From assembly GCA_030749275.1 (NCBI GenBank), contig JASMKJ010000507.1:1-7090 (forward strand): a DNA stretch of 7,090 nt, in the 5' to 3' direction. Shown piece by piece: positions 1 through 5,989 of the stretch (position 1 is the first letter of the stretch; each line of letters begins with the position of its first letter). Both the position numbers and the translations under genes were made by a program. The notes under the pieces are model-generated. The model made no database searches. It worked only from the letters and a program-made list of their open reading frames with translations, and had not been told where the DNA came from. Source of the stretch: Acidimicrobiales bacterium. GTDB lineage: Bacteria > Actinomycetota > Acidimicrobiia > Acidimicrobiales > Poriferisodalaceae.

Positions 1-235
1 GATGTTCGGTGATGACGGTGAGATCAGTAAGGGACTTATACCAGATGGTTCCTAGGTCACGGAGGGGGAAGGTCGCACCGCCCTGTGGTCCCTGGAAGGA
101 CAATACGGCGATGACGGCTATCGGTACGTAGATGAAGGCGAGAACCAGGAGTACGGGTGCTCCAAGAGTGATCTGCGACCAGCGTTGGAAGCGGATTGGA
201 GGTGCGGGTCGAGGTGAGCCGTGTCGATCAGCCAC
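1..235 (-). CDS. ABC transporter permease, PotC-like (partial, N-terminal 78 residues)
   Basis: This is the second membrane subunit of a polyamine-type ABC importer, cut by the left edge of the window so that only the N-terminus is seen. I read GTG at 235-233 as the start. It follows the TAA stop of the upstream permease with no gap, and AGGA lies 7 nt before it, so translation is probably coupled. After a basic, proline-rich N-terminus of about 20 residues there is one clear membrane segment (about residues 27-47, APVLLVLAFIYVPIAVIAVL). It is followed by SFQGP and a periplasmic stretch ending WYKSLTDLTVITEH. The pattern of one TM helix, then SF and a W-Y motif, is typical of PotC/PotB-family permeases. 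The EAA loop lies beyond the window. Family assignment is good; the substrate is not determinable. Confidence 0.85.
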   Translation of the reverse strand, partial: MADRHGSPRPAPPIRFQRWSQITLGAPVLLVLAFIYVPIAVIAVLSFQGPQGGATFPLRDLGTIWYKSLTDLTVITEH

Positions 236-1132
236 TTAGAGGTCCTGATCCAGTTGCGCAAATCGGATGAGTCCTGAGGCGAGGGCCAAGGTGAGGATGA
301 CGAGCGTGACGGCTTGTGCGCTTGCCTGTGGCCAGAGCAGCACTTCGGCTCGTCGCCAGACAGTTCCGGCGAGCATCGGGGAGAGGCCGCCTCCGACAAT
401 ACGCTCGGTGGCGAAGTCCGACATGATCATGACTGACACGAAGAGCCATCCGATCACGATTCCCGGTCTGATCAGCGGCAATTCAACTGTCAAGAAGGTC
501 CGCAGCGGTGACGCTCCGAGGTTCTGTGCGGCTCGAATCAGATCTTTGTCGAGTTGTTGGAGTTTGAAGTACACGGGTCCCACCATGAACGCAACGTAGA
601 GGAAGACGAGCGCGGTGATCATCGACGGAGACGTGTAAAGAAGGAAATCTGATGGTGCGTCCAGCACCTTTATTGTTGTGAGAGTCCAGTTAACGATTCC
701 AGCTCGGCCGAAGAGTGGGATCCACGTGATCATGCGGATGATGTAACTGACGAGAAAGGGCACGAACAGCAGGAATATGAGGCCGGTACGGATCCACTCG
801 ACCGTGATCACTCTTGCTGTGAAATAGGCGACCGGCAGGCCGAGCAAGGTAACGCTGAGGAGCACGATGATAAGTACCCGAAATGTCCATCGAACCGTGC
901 CCCAGAATGTGTCGCTTGTGAGAATGTTGGCGTAATTCGATGTTGTGAGGTCGGAGCTCATGCCAATGGACGAGCCAGTCCAGAAACTAAAGACGACGAT
1001 TGCTGTTAGTGGAACGACTAGTCCTAGGAGGATCCACAACAGTGCTGGAGTCGCAAGCCAGGCTTGACGGTTCTCCAACCCAACCCGCGCGGGTGGCGAC
1101 CCCACTCTTATCGAGCTACGAGTACGGGTCAT
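236..1132 (-). CDS. ABC transporter permease, PotB-like
   Basis: This is the first membrane subunit of the importer, 298 residues from the ATG at 1132. Six hydrophobic segments can be seen, for example ALLWILLGLVVPLTAIVVF, VLIIVLLSVTLLGLPVAYF, GLIFLLFVPFLVSYII and a last one near the C-terminus. The cytoplasmic EAA loop that docks the ATPase is at about residues 200-223 (IRAAQNLGASPLRTF then VELPLIRPGI). Its first Glu is replaced by Arg, but the invariant Gly is kept. The start is uncertain. The frame stays open to a TTG at 1156, but that codon touches the end of a 22-bp hairpin, so its ribosome site would be buried. The ATG at 1132 has no strong Shine-Dalgarno either, so translation may depend on upstream ribosomes. 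The gene ends TAA, directly abutting the GTG of the next permease. Confidence 0.92.
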   Translation of the reverse strand: MTRTRSSIRVGSPPARVGLENRQAWLATPALLWILLGLVVPLTAIVVFSFWTGSSIGMSSDLTTSNYANILTSDTFWGTVRWTFRVLIIVLLSVTLLGLPVAYFTARVITVEWIRTGLIFLLFVPFLVSYIIRMITWIPLFGRAGIVNWTLTTIKVLDAPSDFLLYTSPSMITALVFLYVAFMVGPVYFKLQQLDKDLIRAAQNLGASPLRTFLTVELPLIRPGIVIGWLFVSVMIMSDFATERIVGGGLSPMLAGTVWRRAEVLLWPQASAQAVTLVILTLALASGLIRFAQLDQDL

Positions 1133-1155
1133 CGATTGAAATCTAGCTAAGCGCA

Positions 1156-1218
1156 ATCGGTGGCTCGAAGCGCAGGGCGCCCGGCTAAGCCAGACACCCT
1201 GCGCTTCGAGCCACCGAT
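1156..1218. repeat. Perfect 22-bp inverted repeat (intercistronic hairpin)
   Basis: Bases 1156-1177 and 1197-1218 are exact reverse complements (22 of 22), separated by 19 nt. The loop can itself pair as a small 5-bp stem around TTA. It lies 5 nt after the stop of the binding-protein gene and 23 nt before the ATG of the permease gene. No T-run follows on either strand, so it does not look like a rho-independent terminator. Its position matches hairpins known from other importer operons, which protect the binding-protein mRNA from 3' decay and lower expression of the membrane subunits. That role is an inference. Confidence 0.9.
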
Positions 1219-1223
1219 GCTCT

Positions 1224-2501
1224 CTACGATGCTACGAAGTCCTGCCACCTGGAATTGAGATATTCGGACTCGTCGGGGAACTGCCACCACCATGCTGCGC
1301 TCGACGCAATGTCGTTTACCGATCCACGGTCCCGACCCTTGCCGTCGTACCAGTAGTCCCAGGCGTTGACGCCCTCAACGGGTGAATCGGCTCCTTTAAG
1401 CGCTGACTGTGCAACGCTGGGGGTCGGTGTTATGTAGCCTTGGTTGGCGACCACGGCAGGAGCGAAGCCTTCGTGCCAGAAGTTGGCGTACTCGACGGCG
1501 GCGTCGTAATTCTGGGACTCAGCCGACAGCACGATGCCGTGGAACCACATGTTGTAACCCTCCTTGACAGTCGCGTATACCGCTGGCTTCCCGCGAGCCG
1601 CGACTTCTCTGACGATGGGTTCCCAAGCATTCATCAATGAGACTTCCCCTGTGTCGAGGAGCTCGATTGCCGCCCCGAAGTCGTCCCAAAGGAGTCGGAA
1701 TTGGCCTTCAGCCTTTCTCTCGATCAAGAAGTCGATAGCGAAGTCGACGTCGGCCTTGCTCGGATTGCCGATGGTTCCTTCGGTCTGGTACTCACCGGCG
1801 GTGACAAAGGTCGCCAGGACCTCCATCGGCGCTCGGAGCGAGCTGTTGAACAGGGCTACCTTCCCCTGATACTTGGGGTCCCAGAGTGCTCCATAGGAAG
1901 TGAGCTTCTCGTCGATAAGGTCCGTGCGGTAGCCGATGGTGTCTCCATTCCATACGGTGGGGACGACCCAGACTTCGTCAAGCCTTCCTGAGTCGCGCGC
2001 AGCTTTCGTGTAGATCTGGGTGAATGGGTGCCCATCCCCGTCTTGCCCGGCGGCGCCGGGCACGCGGAAGACCTCCAGCAGGTCGTTCCAATGGGTGATG
2101 TCAGCGACCTTGATCGGCTGGAGTGTGCCGGCCGCCACCAGCGGGGCGATTTGTGCTCCCTGAGCTTCCATCACGTCCCATTGGTCTCTATAGCCGCCTT
2201 GAATCCACTGTGGGACCATGTCGCCGAAACCAGTTTGAGTGCCTGTCGCTGGAATTCCCGTCTTCGTCTGGAACTCCGTCAGGACGCTGTCGAGCACTGT
2301 GGTGCCGATCCCCATTGTGCGGAGCTGCAACTGCCGAGCTGCAGCCGTGCTGGTGGTAGCGACGGTCGTGCTGGTGGCATCGCTGCCACAAGCCGCAAGC
2401 AGCACCCCCAGGCTCCCTACGCCGAGTGTCGCGTAGCCGGCTTTGTTCAGGAACGCTCTCCGTGTGAATTCACGATCTTCTTGGTCTGGGTGACTTTCCA
2501 T
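1224..2501 (-). CDS. Polyamine-type ABC transporter substrate-binding lipoprotein (PotD/PotF-like)
   Basis: This is the extracytoplasmic solute-binding protein of the importer, 425 residues. The N-terminus has a twin-arginine motif (TRRAFLNKAG, Arg14-Arg15), a hydrophobic stretch and a lipobox LLAAC with Cys38. It is therefore probably exported by Tat and lipid-anchored at the membrane. A Ser/Thr/Ala linker (about 40-55) leads into the two-lobed domain. PotD-like marks include NGDTIGYRTDLI, ALWDPKYQGKVALFNSS, LLDTGEVSLMNAWEP and YANFWHEG followed by NQGYITPTPSV. The ATG at 2501 has GGGGAGGA just upstream with short spacing, and the gene ends in TAG. It lies between the ATPase gene (73 bp upstream) and the permease genes. 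The family is clear. Which amine it binds (putrescine, spermidine, a betaine or another) cannot be read from the sequence. Confidence 0.93.
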   Translation of the reverse strand: MESHPDQEDREFTRRAFLNKAGYATLGVGSLGVLLAACGSDATSTTVATTSTAAARQLQLRTMGIGTTVLDSVLTEFQTKTGIPATGTQTGFGDMVPQWIQGGYRDQWDVMEAQGAQIAPLVAAGTLQPIKVADITHWNDLLEVFRVPGAAGQDGDGHPFTQIYTKAARDSGRLDEVWVVPTVWNGDTIGYRTDLIDEKLTSYGALWDPKYQGKVALFNSSLRAPMEVLATFVTAGEYQTEGTIGNPSKADVDFAIDFLIERKAEGQFRLLWDDFGAAIELLDTGEVSLMNAWEPIVREVAARGKPAVYATVKEGYNMWFHGIVLSAESQNYDAAVEYANFWHEGFAPAVVANQGYITPTPSVAQSALKGADSPVEGVNAWDYWYDGKGRDRGSVNDIASSAAWWWQFPDESEYLNSRWQDFVAS

Positions 2502-2574
2502 ATTTCCTCCCCATCGTTGGACAAAATAAACAAAATGAGATGTACAGATTGACCAGTATTCTGCCTCCTGTTTC

Positions 2575-3675
2575 CTATTTCATCAAATAAGCGTCTCCGA
2601 TGTCCCAGCCAACGAGTAAATAGTCTCCCGGTCGAAGAGGGGCTCCGACGCTCAGCGATTCGTGTTCTTCCATACGGAACTCCGTACCATCAGATGCCTC
2701 CATCAGTAGTGTAACGCGGGCCCCGGAGTATTGGGCTCCGGCGACCGTTGCTTCGAATTCATTTGGTGTTTCTCTAGGAGTAACGCGGCGTAAAGCATCT
2801 GCGCGTAAGACCAACGTGACGGGTTGCCCTTTCTCGAGGGCATGCTTGGTTGGGGGCTGAACGAGAAATTCCCCTAGAGCGGTGTGAACTCGCTGCAGTC
2901 CCTCATCCGTGGAGCCATGCGAGATGGCGTCCACGAGGTTGTTCTGACCGACGAAGCTTGCCACAAACCTAGTCTCGGGTTTGGCGAAGACTTCGGCGGG
3001 TGTTCCGACTTGCTCGACTCGACCCTCATTGAGAACCAGGATGCGGTCCGCCATAGCGATAGCTTCGCTTTGATCATGGGTGACGTGTACGAAACTGCAT
3101 CCGAGTTGGTCTTGGAGGCGCTTTAGTTCCCCCTGCATCTCGACCCGAAGGGCTGCGTCAAGCGCTCCTAGCGCTTCGTCGAGGAGCACTACCCGGGGTT
3201 CTGTAGCGAGGGCGCGAGCAAGCGCGACGCGCTGTTGCTGGCCTCCGCTCAGCTGATCAGCGCGGCGCTCACCGAGTCCATCCATCCCGACCAGCTCGAG
3301 CAACTCGTCTGCTCTTGCGTTTCGCTGTGACTTAGAGACTCGGCGCATACGGAGACCGTAGGCAACGTTGTCGCGAAGGTTCATATGAGGGAACAGTGCG
3401 TAGCTCTGGAACACCATTGGGGTGTCGCGCTTGTGCGGGGCCAGGGTGGTGACATCCTTGCCGAACAGGCGAATTGTTCCGTCCGTAGGTACTTCGAGTC
3501 CGGCAATCATTCGGACGGTAGTTGTCTTGCCAGAACCACTCGGTCCGATGATGGAAAAAAACTCGCCTTGCCCTACAGCAAATGAGACGGCATCTACGGC
3601 GACGGCTTCTCCGAAGAAGCGTGATACATGCTCGAATTCAACGACAACGCCGGTCGCTTCTGGCTCGTCGACCAA
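2575..3675 (-). CDS. ABC transporter ATP-binding protein, PotA-like
   Basis: This is the cytoplasmic ATPase that powers the importer, 366 residues. It has Walker A GPSGSGKTTT (44-53), Q-loop Gln90 in VFQSYALFPH, signature LSGGQQQR (142-149), Walker B VVLLDE (162-167) and H-loop His200 in HVTHDQ. The D-loop region reads LLDEALGALD, with Ala168 where most relatives have Pro. The roughly 125 C-terminal residues resemble the TOBE domain of the PotA/FbpC/CysA group (LRADALRRV, GAQYSGARVTLLM). The start is TTG at 3675-3673. It is well supported by GGAGGAGG 7 nt upstream and by the family N-terminus beginning only a few residues later. It is the first transporter gene, with 133 bp between it and the CMD gene. 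The stop is TAG. Confidence 0.95.
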   Translation of the reverse strand: MVDEPEATGVVVEFEHVSRFFGEAVAVDAVSFAVGQGEFFSIIGPSGSGKTTTVRMIAGLEVPTDGTIRLFGKDVTTLAPHKRDTPMVFQSYALFPHMNLRDNVAYGLRMRRVSKSQRNARADELLELVGMDGLGERRADQLSGGQQQRVALARALATEPRVVLLDEALGALDAALRVEMQGELKRLQDQLGCSFVHVTHDQSEAIAMADRILVLNEGRVEQVGTPAEVFAKPETRFVASFVGQNNLVDAISHGSTDEGLQRVHTALGEFLVQPPTKHALEKGQPVTLVLRADALRRVTPRETPNEFEATVAGAQYSGARVTLLMEASDGTEFRMEEHESLSVGAPLRPGDYLLVGWDIGDAYLMK

Positions 3676-3682
3676 GAGTTTG

Positions 3683-3690
3683 CCTCCTCC
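3683..3690 (-). promoter_or_regulatory. Strong ribosome binding site fixing a TTG start
   Basis: On the minus strand, GGAGGAGG is followed by 7 nt and then TTG. No ATG or GTG in this frame fits better, so this site decides the ATPase start. Confidence 0.8.
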
Positions 3691-3692
3691 TA

Positions 3693-3728
3693 CTGCTGGT
3701 CACAAGGCTTACCAGGACCCTACAGCAG
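3693..3728 (-). promoter_or_regulatory. Possible 5'-leader stem-loop before the ATPase gene
   Basis: CTGCTG (3693-3698) pairs with CAGCAG (3723-3728), and GTC/GAC can pair inside. On the minus-strand transcript the 3' arm ends just before the GGAGGAGG ribosome site, so folding could affect access to it. The stem is short (6 bp plus inner pairs), so a regulatory role is speculative. Confidence 0.25.
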
Positions 3729-3744
3729 AAAATATCACCGCTAC

Positions 3745-3774
3745 CATGTGGTGAAGCAGTGATCATATGGTGAA
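3745..3774. repeat. Pair of 11-bp direct repeats, possible operator
   Basis: CATGTGGTGAA (3745-3755) and CATATGGTGAA (3764-3774) differ at one base. Their starts are 19 bp apart, about two helical turns, so both would face the same side of the DNA. They lie 70-99 bp upstream of the ATPase start, where a regulator of the transporter genes could bind. No regulator gene is in the window. Confidence 0.35.
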
Positions 3775-3777
3775 ATG

Positions 3778-3795
3778 CGGCTACGTCGTGAGCCG
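3778..3795 (-). terminator. Weak stem-loop after the CMD gene, possible attenuator
   Basis: CGGCT (3778-3782) pairs with AGCCG (3791-3795) around an 8-nt loop, 14 bases after the CMD stop on the minus strand. It is followed by CATTTC rather than a clean T-run. It may partly separate the CMD transcript from the transporter genes, but it is too short to call a terminator with confidence. Confidence 0.25.
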
Positions 3796-3808
3796 TCATT
3801 AGGCTGCT

Positions 3809-4282
3809 TTAGTCGGTGGGCTGTGCTCCATCGTTAAGCCAAGGAACCGGGCACGCGTCATCCCAGTGCATCGCCTTACCGATGTACTGCATGCCGATGT
3901 GATAGCCCACAGAGAAGAGCAGGTCTGCGAATTCAGCCTTGGTGAACAGCTCCTGCATTTCCAGCGTCAGAGCGTCGTTGACAGCTCCCTGTTTGGCCAC
4001 CAACTCACGGGTATAACGCAACGCCATTTCCTGGCGCCGTTGCTCGACTGGATCTGCGGGAAGTTCGTCATCGAGAACTCTCTGGCCCGACCGGACCGTC
4101 CTGAAATTAATTCAATAGGAACACGCGAGTGACTCCGCACTGGCGATCCGAGTGCGCTCCTTGAGAATGGGACTGATCGAGGATTTCTCCCAGAACGTTT
4201 CATCGATGTGGTCAATCAGTTTGCTTAACGGTTCGTGTTGACCCATGAAAGTTTCGAACGGGAGCTTCTGTTCGTTCTTCAT
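3809..4282 (-). CDS. Carboxymuconolactone decarboxylase/AhpD-like protein, candidate selenoprotein (CxxU)
   Basis: This is a single 157-codon frame from ATG 4282 (GAGG 5 nt upstream) to TAA 3809. Codon 57 (4114-4112) is an in-frame TGA. The N-terminal half (FETFMGQHEPLSKLIDHID, then KERTRIASAESLACSY) leads into the redox motif of CMD/AhpD-like proteins, normally CxxC. Here it reads Cys54-Ser-Tyr-TGA, so the TGA replaces the second Cys. Family-like sequence resumes at once in the same frame: INFRTVRSGQ, DDELPADPVEQRRQEMALRYTREL, and a C-terminus with EFADLLFSVGYHIGMQYIG. Total length fits the family. A stem-loop with a GGUC apical loop follows the TGA at SECIS distance. Proteins of this type reduce peroxides or act as thiol oxidoreductases; the substrate here is unknown. 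The alternative is a nonsense-mutated pseudogene. TGA is an ordinary stop in two other genes of the window, so global reassignment is unlikely. Confidence 0.8.
4074..4102 (-). promoter_or_regulatory. Candidate bacterial SECIS element
   Basis: On the minus-strand RNA, GGUCC (4097-4093) pairs with GGGCC (4088-4084), closing a GGUC tetraloop (4092-4089). Below it, AGGAC (4102-4098) pairs with GUUCU (4078-4074), leaving AGAGA unpaired on one side. The loop starts 19 nt after the TGA. The E. coli fdhF SECIS, as I recall it, also has a GGUC loop, 18 nt after its UGA, with a bulged U in the stem. Here a U opposite G (4095/4086) sits two pairs below the loop. The structure was folded by hand only. 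Confidence 0.65.
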
Positions 4283-4287
4283 GAGAA

Positions 4288-4291
4288 CCTC
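4288..4291 (-). promoter_or_regulatory. Ribosome binding site of the CMD-like gene
   Basis: GAGG lies 5 nt before the ATG at 4282, inside a purine-rich run (AAAGAAAAAGAGG). It supports translation starting upstream of the TGA, rather than only from the internal ATG at 4027. Confidence 0.6.
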
Positions 4292-4345
4292 TTTTTCTTT
4301 TCTTCTAACACCATACGGCGAACCCGTAATCCACGAGTGGTTGGC

Positions 4346-4376
4346 AACCTACAAGTTCAAGTGTTCGGGATGTCAA
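4346..4376 (-). promoter_or_regulatory. Putative promoter of the CMD-like gene
   Basis: On the minus strand a perfect TTGACA (4376-4371) is followed after 17 nt by TGTAGG (4353-4348), or after 19 nt by TAGGTT (4351-4346), either of which could be the -10 box. It lies 64-94 bp upstream of the CMD start, in the otherwise gene-poor divergent region. The -10 match is only partial. Confidence 0.45.
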
Positions 4377-4389
4377 CGGAATGAAGGTC

Positions 4390-4431
4390 GGAAGCACCCT
4401 GCGCAGCCGGCAGGCTGGCGGCACAACTTCC
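4390..4431. other. Structured segment in the divergent intergenic region
   Basis: Three nested pairings are visible: GGAAG (4390-4394) with CTTCC (4427-4431), TGC (4400-4402) with GCA (4421-4423), and CAGCC (4404-4408) with GGCTG (4413-4417) around the loop GGCA. On the plus strand this is followed by GAAAGGAG and an ATG at 4446. It could be a leader RNA or simply a G+C-rich hairpin. I could not match it to a known riboswitch class. Confidence 0.3.
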
Positions 4432-4445
4432 CCGAAAGGAGCCTC

Positions 4446-4487
4446 ATGAGCCCCTCACCAGTCTCGCGACGGATCAGGGGGTGCTAG
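4446..4487 (+). CDS. Possible 13-residue leader peptide
   Basis: The frame MSPSPVSRRIRGC ends in TAG, with AAAGGAG 4 nt before the ATG, and follows the structured segment at 4390-4431. A good ribosome site on so short a frame suggests a leader peptide, but no known leader is recognised. The E2 gene starts 145 bp further on. The rest of 4283-4632 shows no convincing gene. One more tiny frame (4587-4628, MTVTFLPGQNFHD) ends 4 bases before the E2 ATG without a clear ribosome site. No E1 or E3 dehydrogenase sequence is seen. Confidence 0.25.
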   Translation: MSPSPVSRRIRGC

Positions 4488-4632
4488 ATAGTGGGGCTAG
4501 GTCTTTCTCGCCGTCAACTGGGCGCTATCGTTCGCAGCGTGAGTGCCTACATCCGATCCCACCTGGTTTCTAGTGAGATTCTCGATATGACAGTCACGTT
4601 TCTTCCTGGCCAGAACTTCCACGACTGAGCTG

Positions 4633-5865
4633 ATGACCGACATCATCCTGCCGCATCTCGGCTAGACGGTCACCGAGGGCACGATTGTCCGATGGCTCAA
4701 GCGGGTCGGTGACCGGGTTGAGCTTGACGAGCCGCTTTACGAAGTCTCCACGGACAAGGCGGACTCAGAGGTCCCGTCCCCAGCAACTGGAGTCCTGATC
4801 GAAATTGTCGGTACGGAGGGGACGGTGGTTCAGGTTGGAGAGATCCTGGGCCGGGTAGGGGAGGGAGGGACCTCAGCGGGTGACCCACCTCCGACTGCCG
4901 GGCTCGAACAACCGCTCGAGTCGGAGGCCGCCTGCGAGCCGGTCCGTGGGCCAGAATCGCTTGAGGTGCGACCTGCACGCGAACCCGAAAGACCGATTAC
5001 GCGGCCCCCGACCCGTGAGAACGCAGACGTCCTGGTTTCCCCGGTGGTCCGGCGGCTCGTGGAGGACCGAGGGCTAGATCTGTCGCTGATTTCGGGCACT
5101 GGGCGCGACGGCCGGATCACTCGCCGCGATGTCGAGCAGCACCTCGGTGAAACCCCGGCCACCGTGGAGAAAATCTCGTCGATCCGTAGACGAACCGGGA
5201 ACCACATGGTGCTCTCAAAGGCCACCTCACCGCATGTCCTTACTGCTATGGAGGTCGACTATGAGGCCGTTGAGGTGGCTCGACAGTCTCATGGCCCCGA
5301 GTGGAAGACGGCCGAAGGGTTCAGCCTCACCTATTTACCTTTTATCGTCAGGGCCGTCACCAAAGCCCTAGTTGATTTTCCGCGGATTAACGCCAGTATC
5401 GGTGATGGTGAGTTACTTATTCACGGTGACGTGAATCTGGCAGTAGCCGTCGACCTTGACTTCGAGGGCCTGGTAGCGCCAGTGATCCGCCGGATCGACC
5501 AGTTGTCGCTGACTGAGGTAGCTCGGGCTATTCCAGAGGTAGCCGAACGGGCGCGCTCCGGCAAACTCACTCTGGACGAACTGGGAGGCGGCACGTTCAC
5601 CATCACGAATGCAGGATCCTACGGAACGATGTTTCAGTTCCCGATTATCAACCAACCCCAGGTAGCTATCCTGTCGACCGACGGGATTAGCCGAAAGCCG
5701 GCCGTGGTGGTCGGCGATGACGGTGTCGAGACGATCACCGTGCGCTCGATCGGGATCCTGGCTCTGGCCTGGGATCACCGGGCCTTTGACGGTGCCTACG
5801 CTGCGGCATTCCTGGATCGGATACGGTCACTCATCGAGACCACGGACTGGGACGCTGAGTGTTGA
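4633..5865 (+). CDS. 2-oxoacid dehydrogenase E2 (dihydrolipoamide acyltransferase), lipoyl domain interrupted by in-frame TAG
   Basis: E2 is the core of pyruvate, 2-oxoglutarate or branched-chain dehydrogenase complexes and moves acyl groups from lipoate to CoA. Read from ATG 4633, the frame spans 410 codons, a normal E2 length. The lipoyl domain is at 1-75, with Lys42 in STDKADSEV as the lipoylated residue. The E3/E1-binding domain is at about 133-171 (SPVVRRLVEDRG, then GTGRDGRITRRDVEQHL). The acyltransferase domain is at about 181-410, with DHRAFDG (381-387) carrying the catalytic His382 and Asp386. Codon 11 (4663-4665) is TAG where relatives have Glu in GETVTEG, a single change from GAG. 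The next in-frame start, GTG 4825 (codon 65), would give 346 residues without the lipoyl domain. The cause is a recent nonsense mutation or a sequence error. No E1 or E3 gene adjoins. TTG/PIINQPQVAIL-type features hint at a branched-chain or acetoin-like complex, but this is uncertain. Confidence 0.88.
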
Positions 5866-5989
5866 AAACGGTGTGAGGAGATTCGATCAAGTTGTCTGAA
5901 AATCGACTTTCTTGCGTTTGTCCAGATGATTAGCGTCAGACGTTCTTTGTTACGTTCACACACTGGCCACTGAGTTGGGAATAAGCCGA

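Noticed and set aside
118..399. 93-codon minus-strand frame spanning the permease junction
   Set aside because: It overlaps both permease genes in another frame. The PotC-like N-terminus with its TM helix is read in a different frame here.
1156..1218. Hairpin as a rho-independent terminator
   Set aside because: There is no T-run on either side, and the two permease genes of the same importer continue directly downstream.
2028..2552. 174-codon plus-strand frame opposite the binding-protein gene
   Set aside because: It is antisense to the signal peptide and lobe-one coding sequence, and its composition is typical of a mirror frame.
4112..4114. TGA as a sign of a reassigned genetic code (TGA = Trp or Gly)
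   Set aside because: TGA is the natural stop of the E2 and hydrolase genes at expected C-termini, and Trp is encoded by TGG throughout.
4245..4487. 80-codon plus-strand frame containing KCSGCQ
   Set aside because: It overlaps the CMD start and its promoter on the other strand, has no recognisable domain beyond one CxxC, and its first half is antisense to the CMD gene.
4663..4665. TAG in E2 as a pyrrolysine codon
   Set aside because: TAG ends the ATPase and binding-protein genes normally, and the position is a surface Glu of the lipoyl domain, not a known Pyl site.
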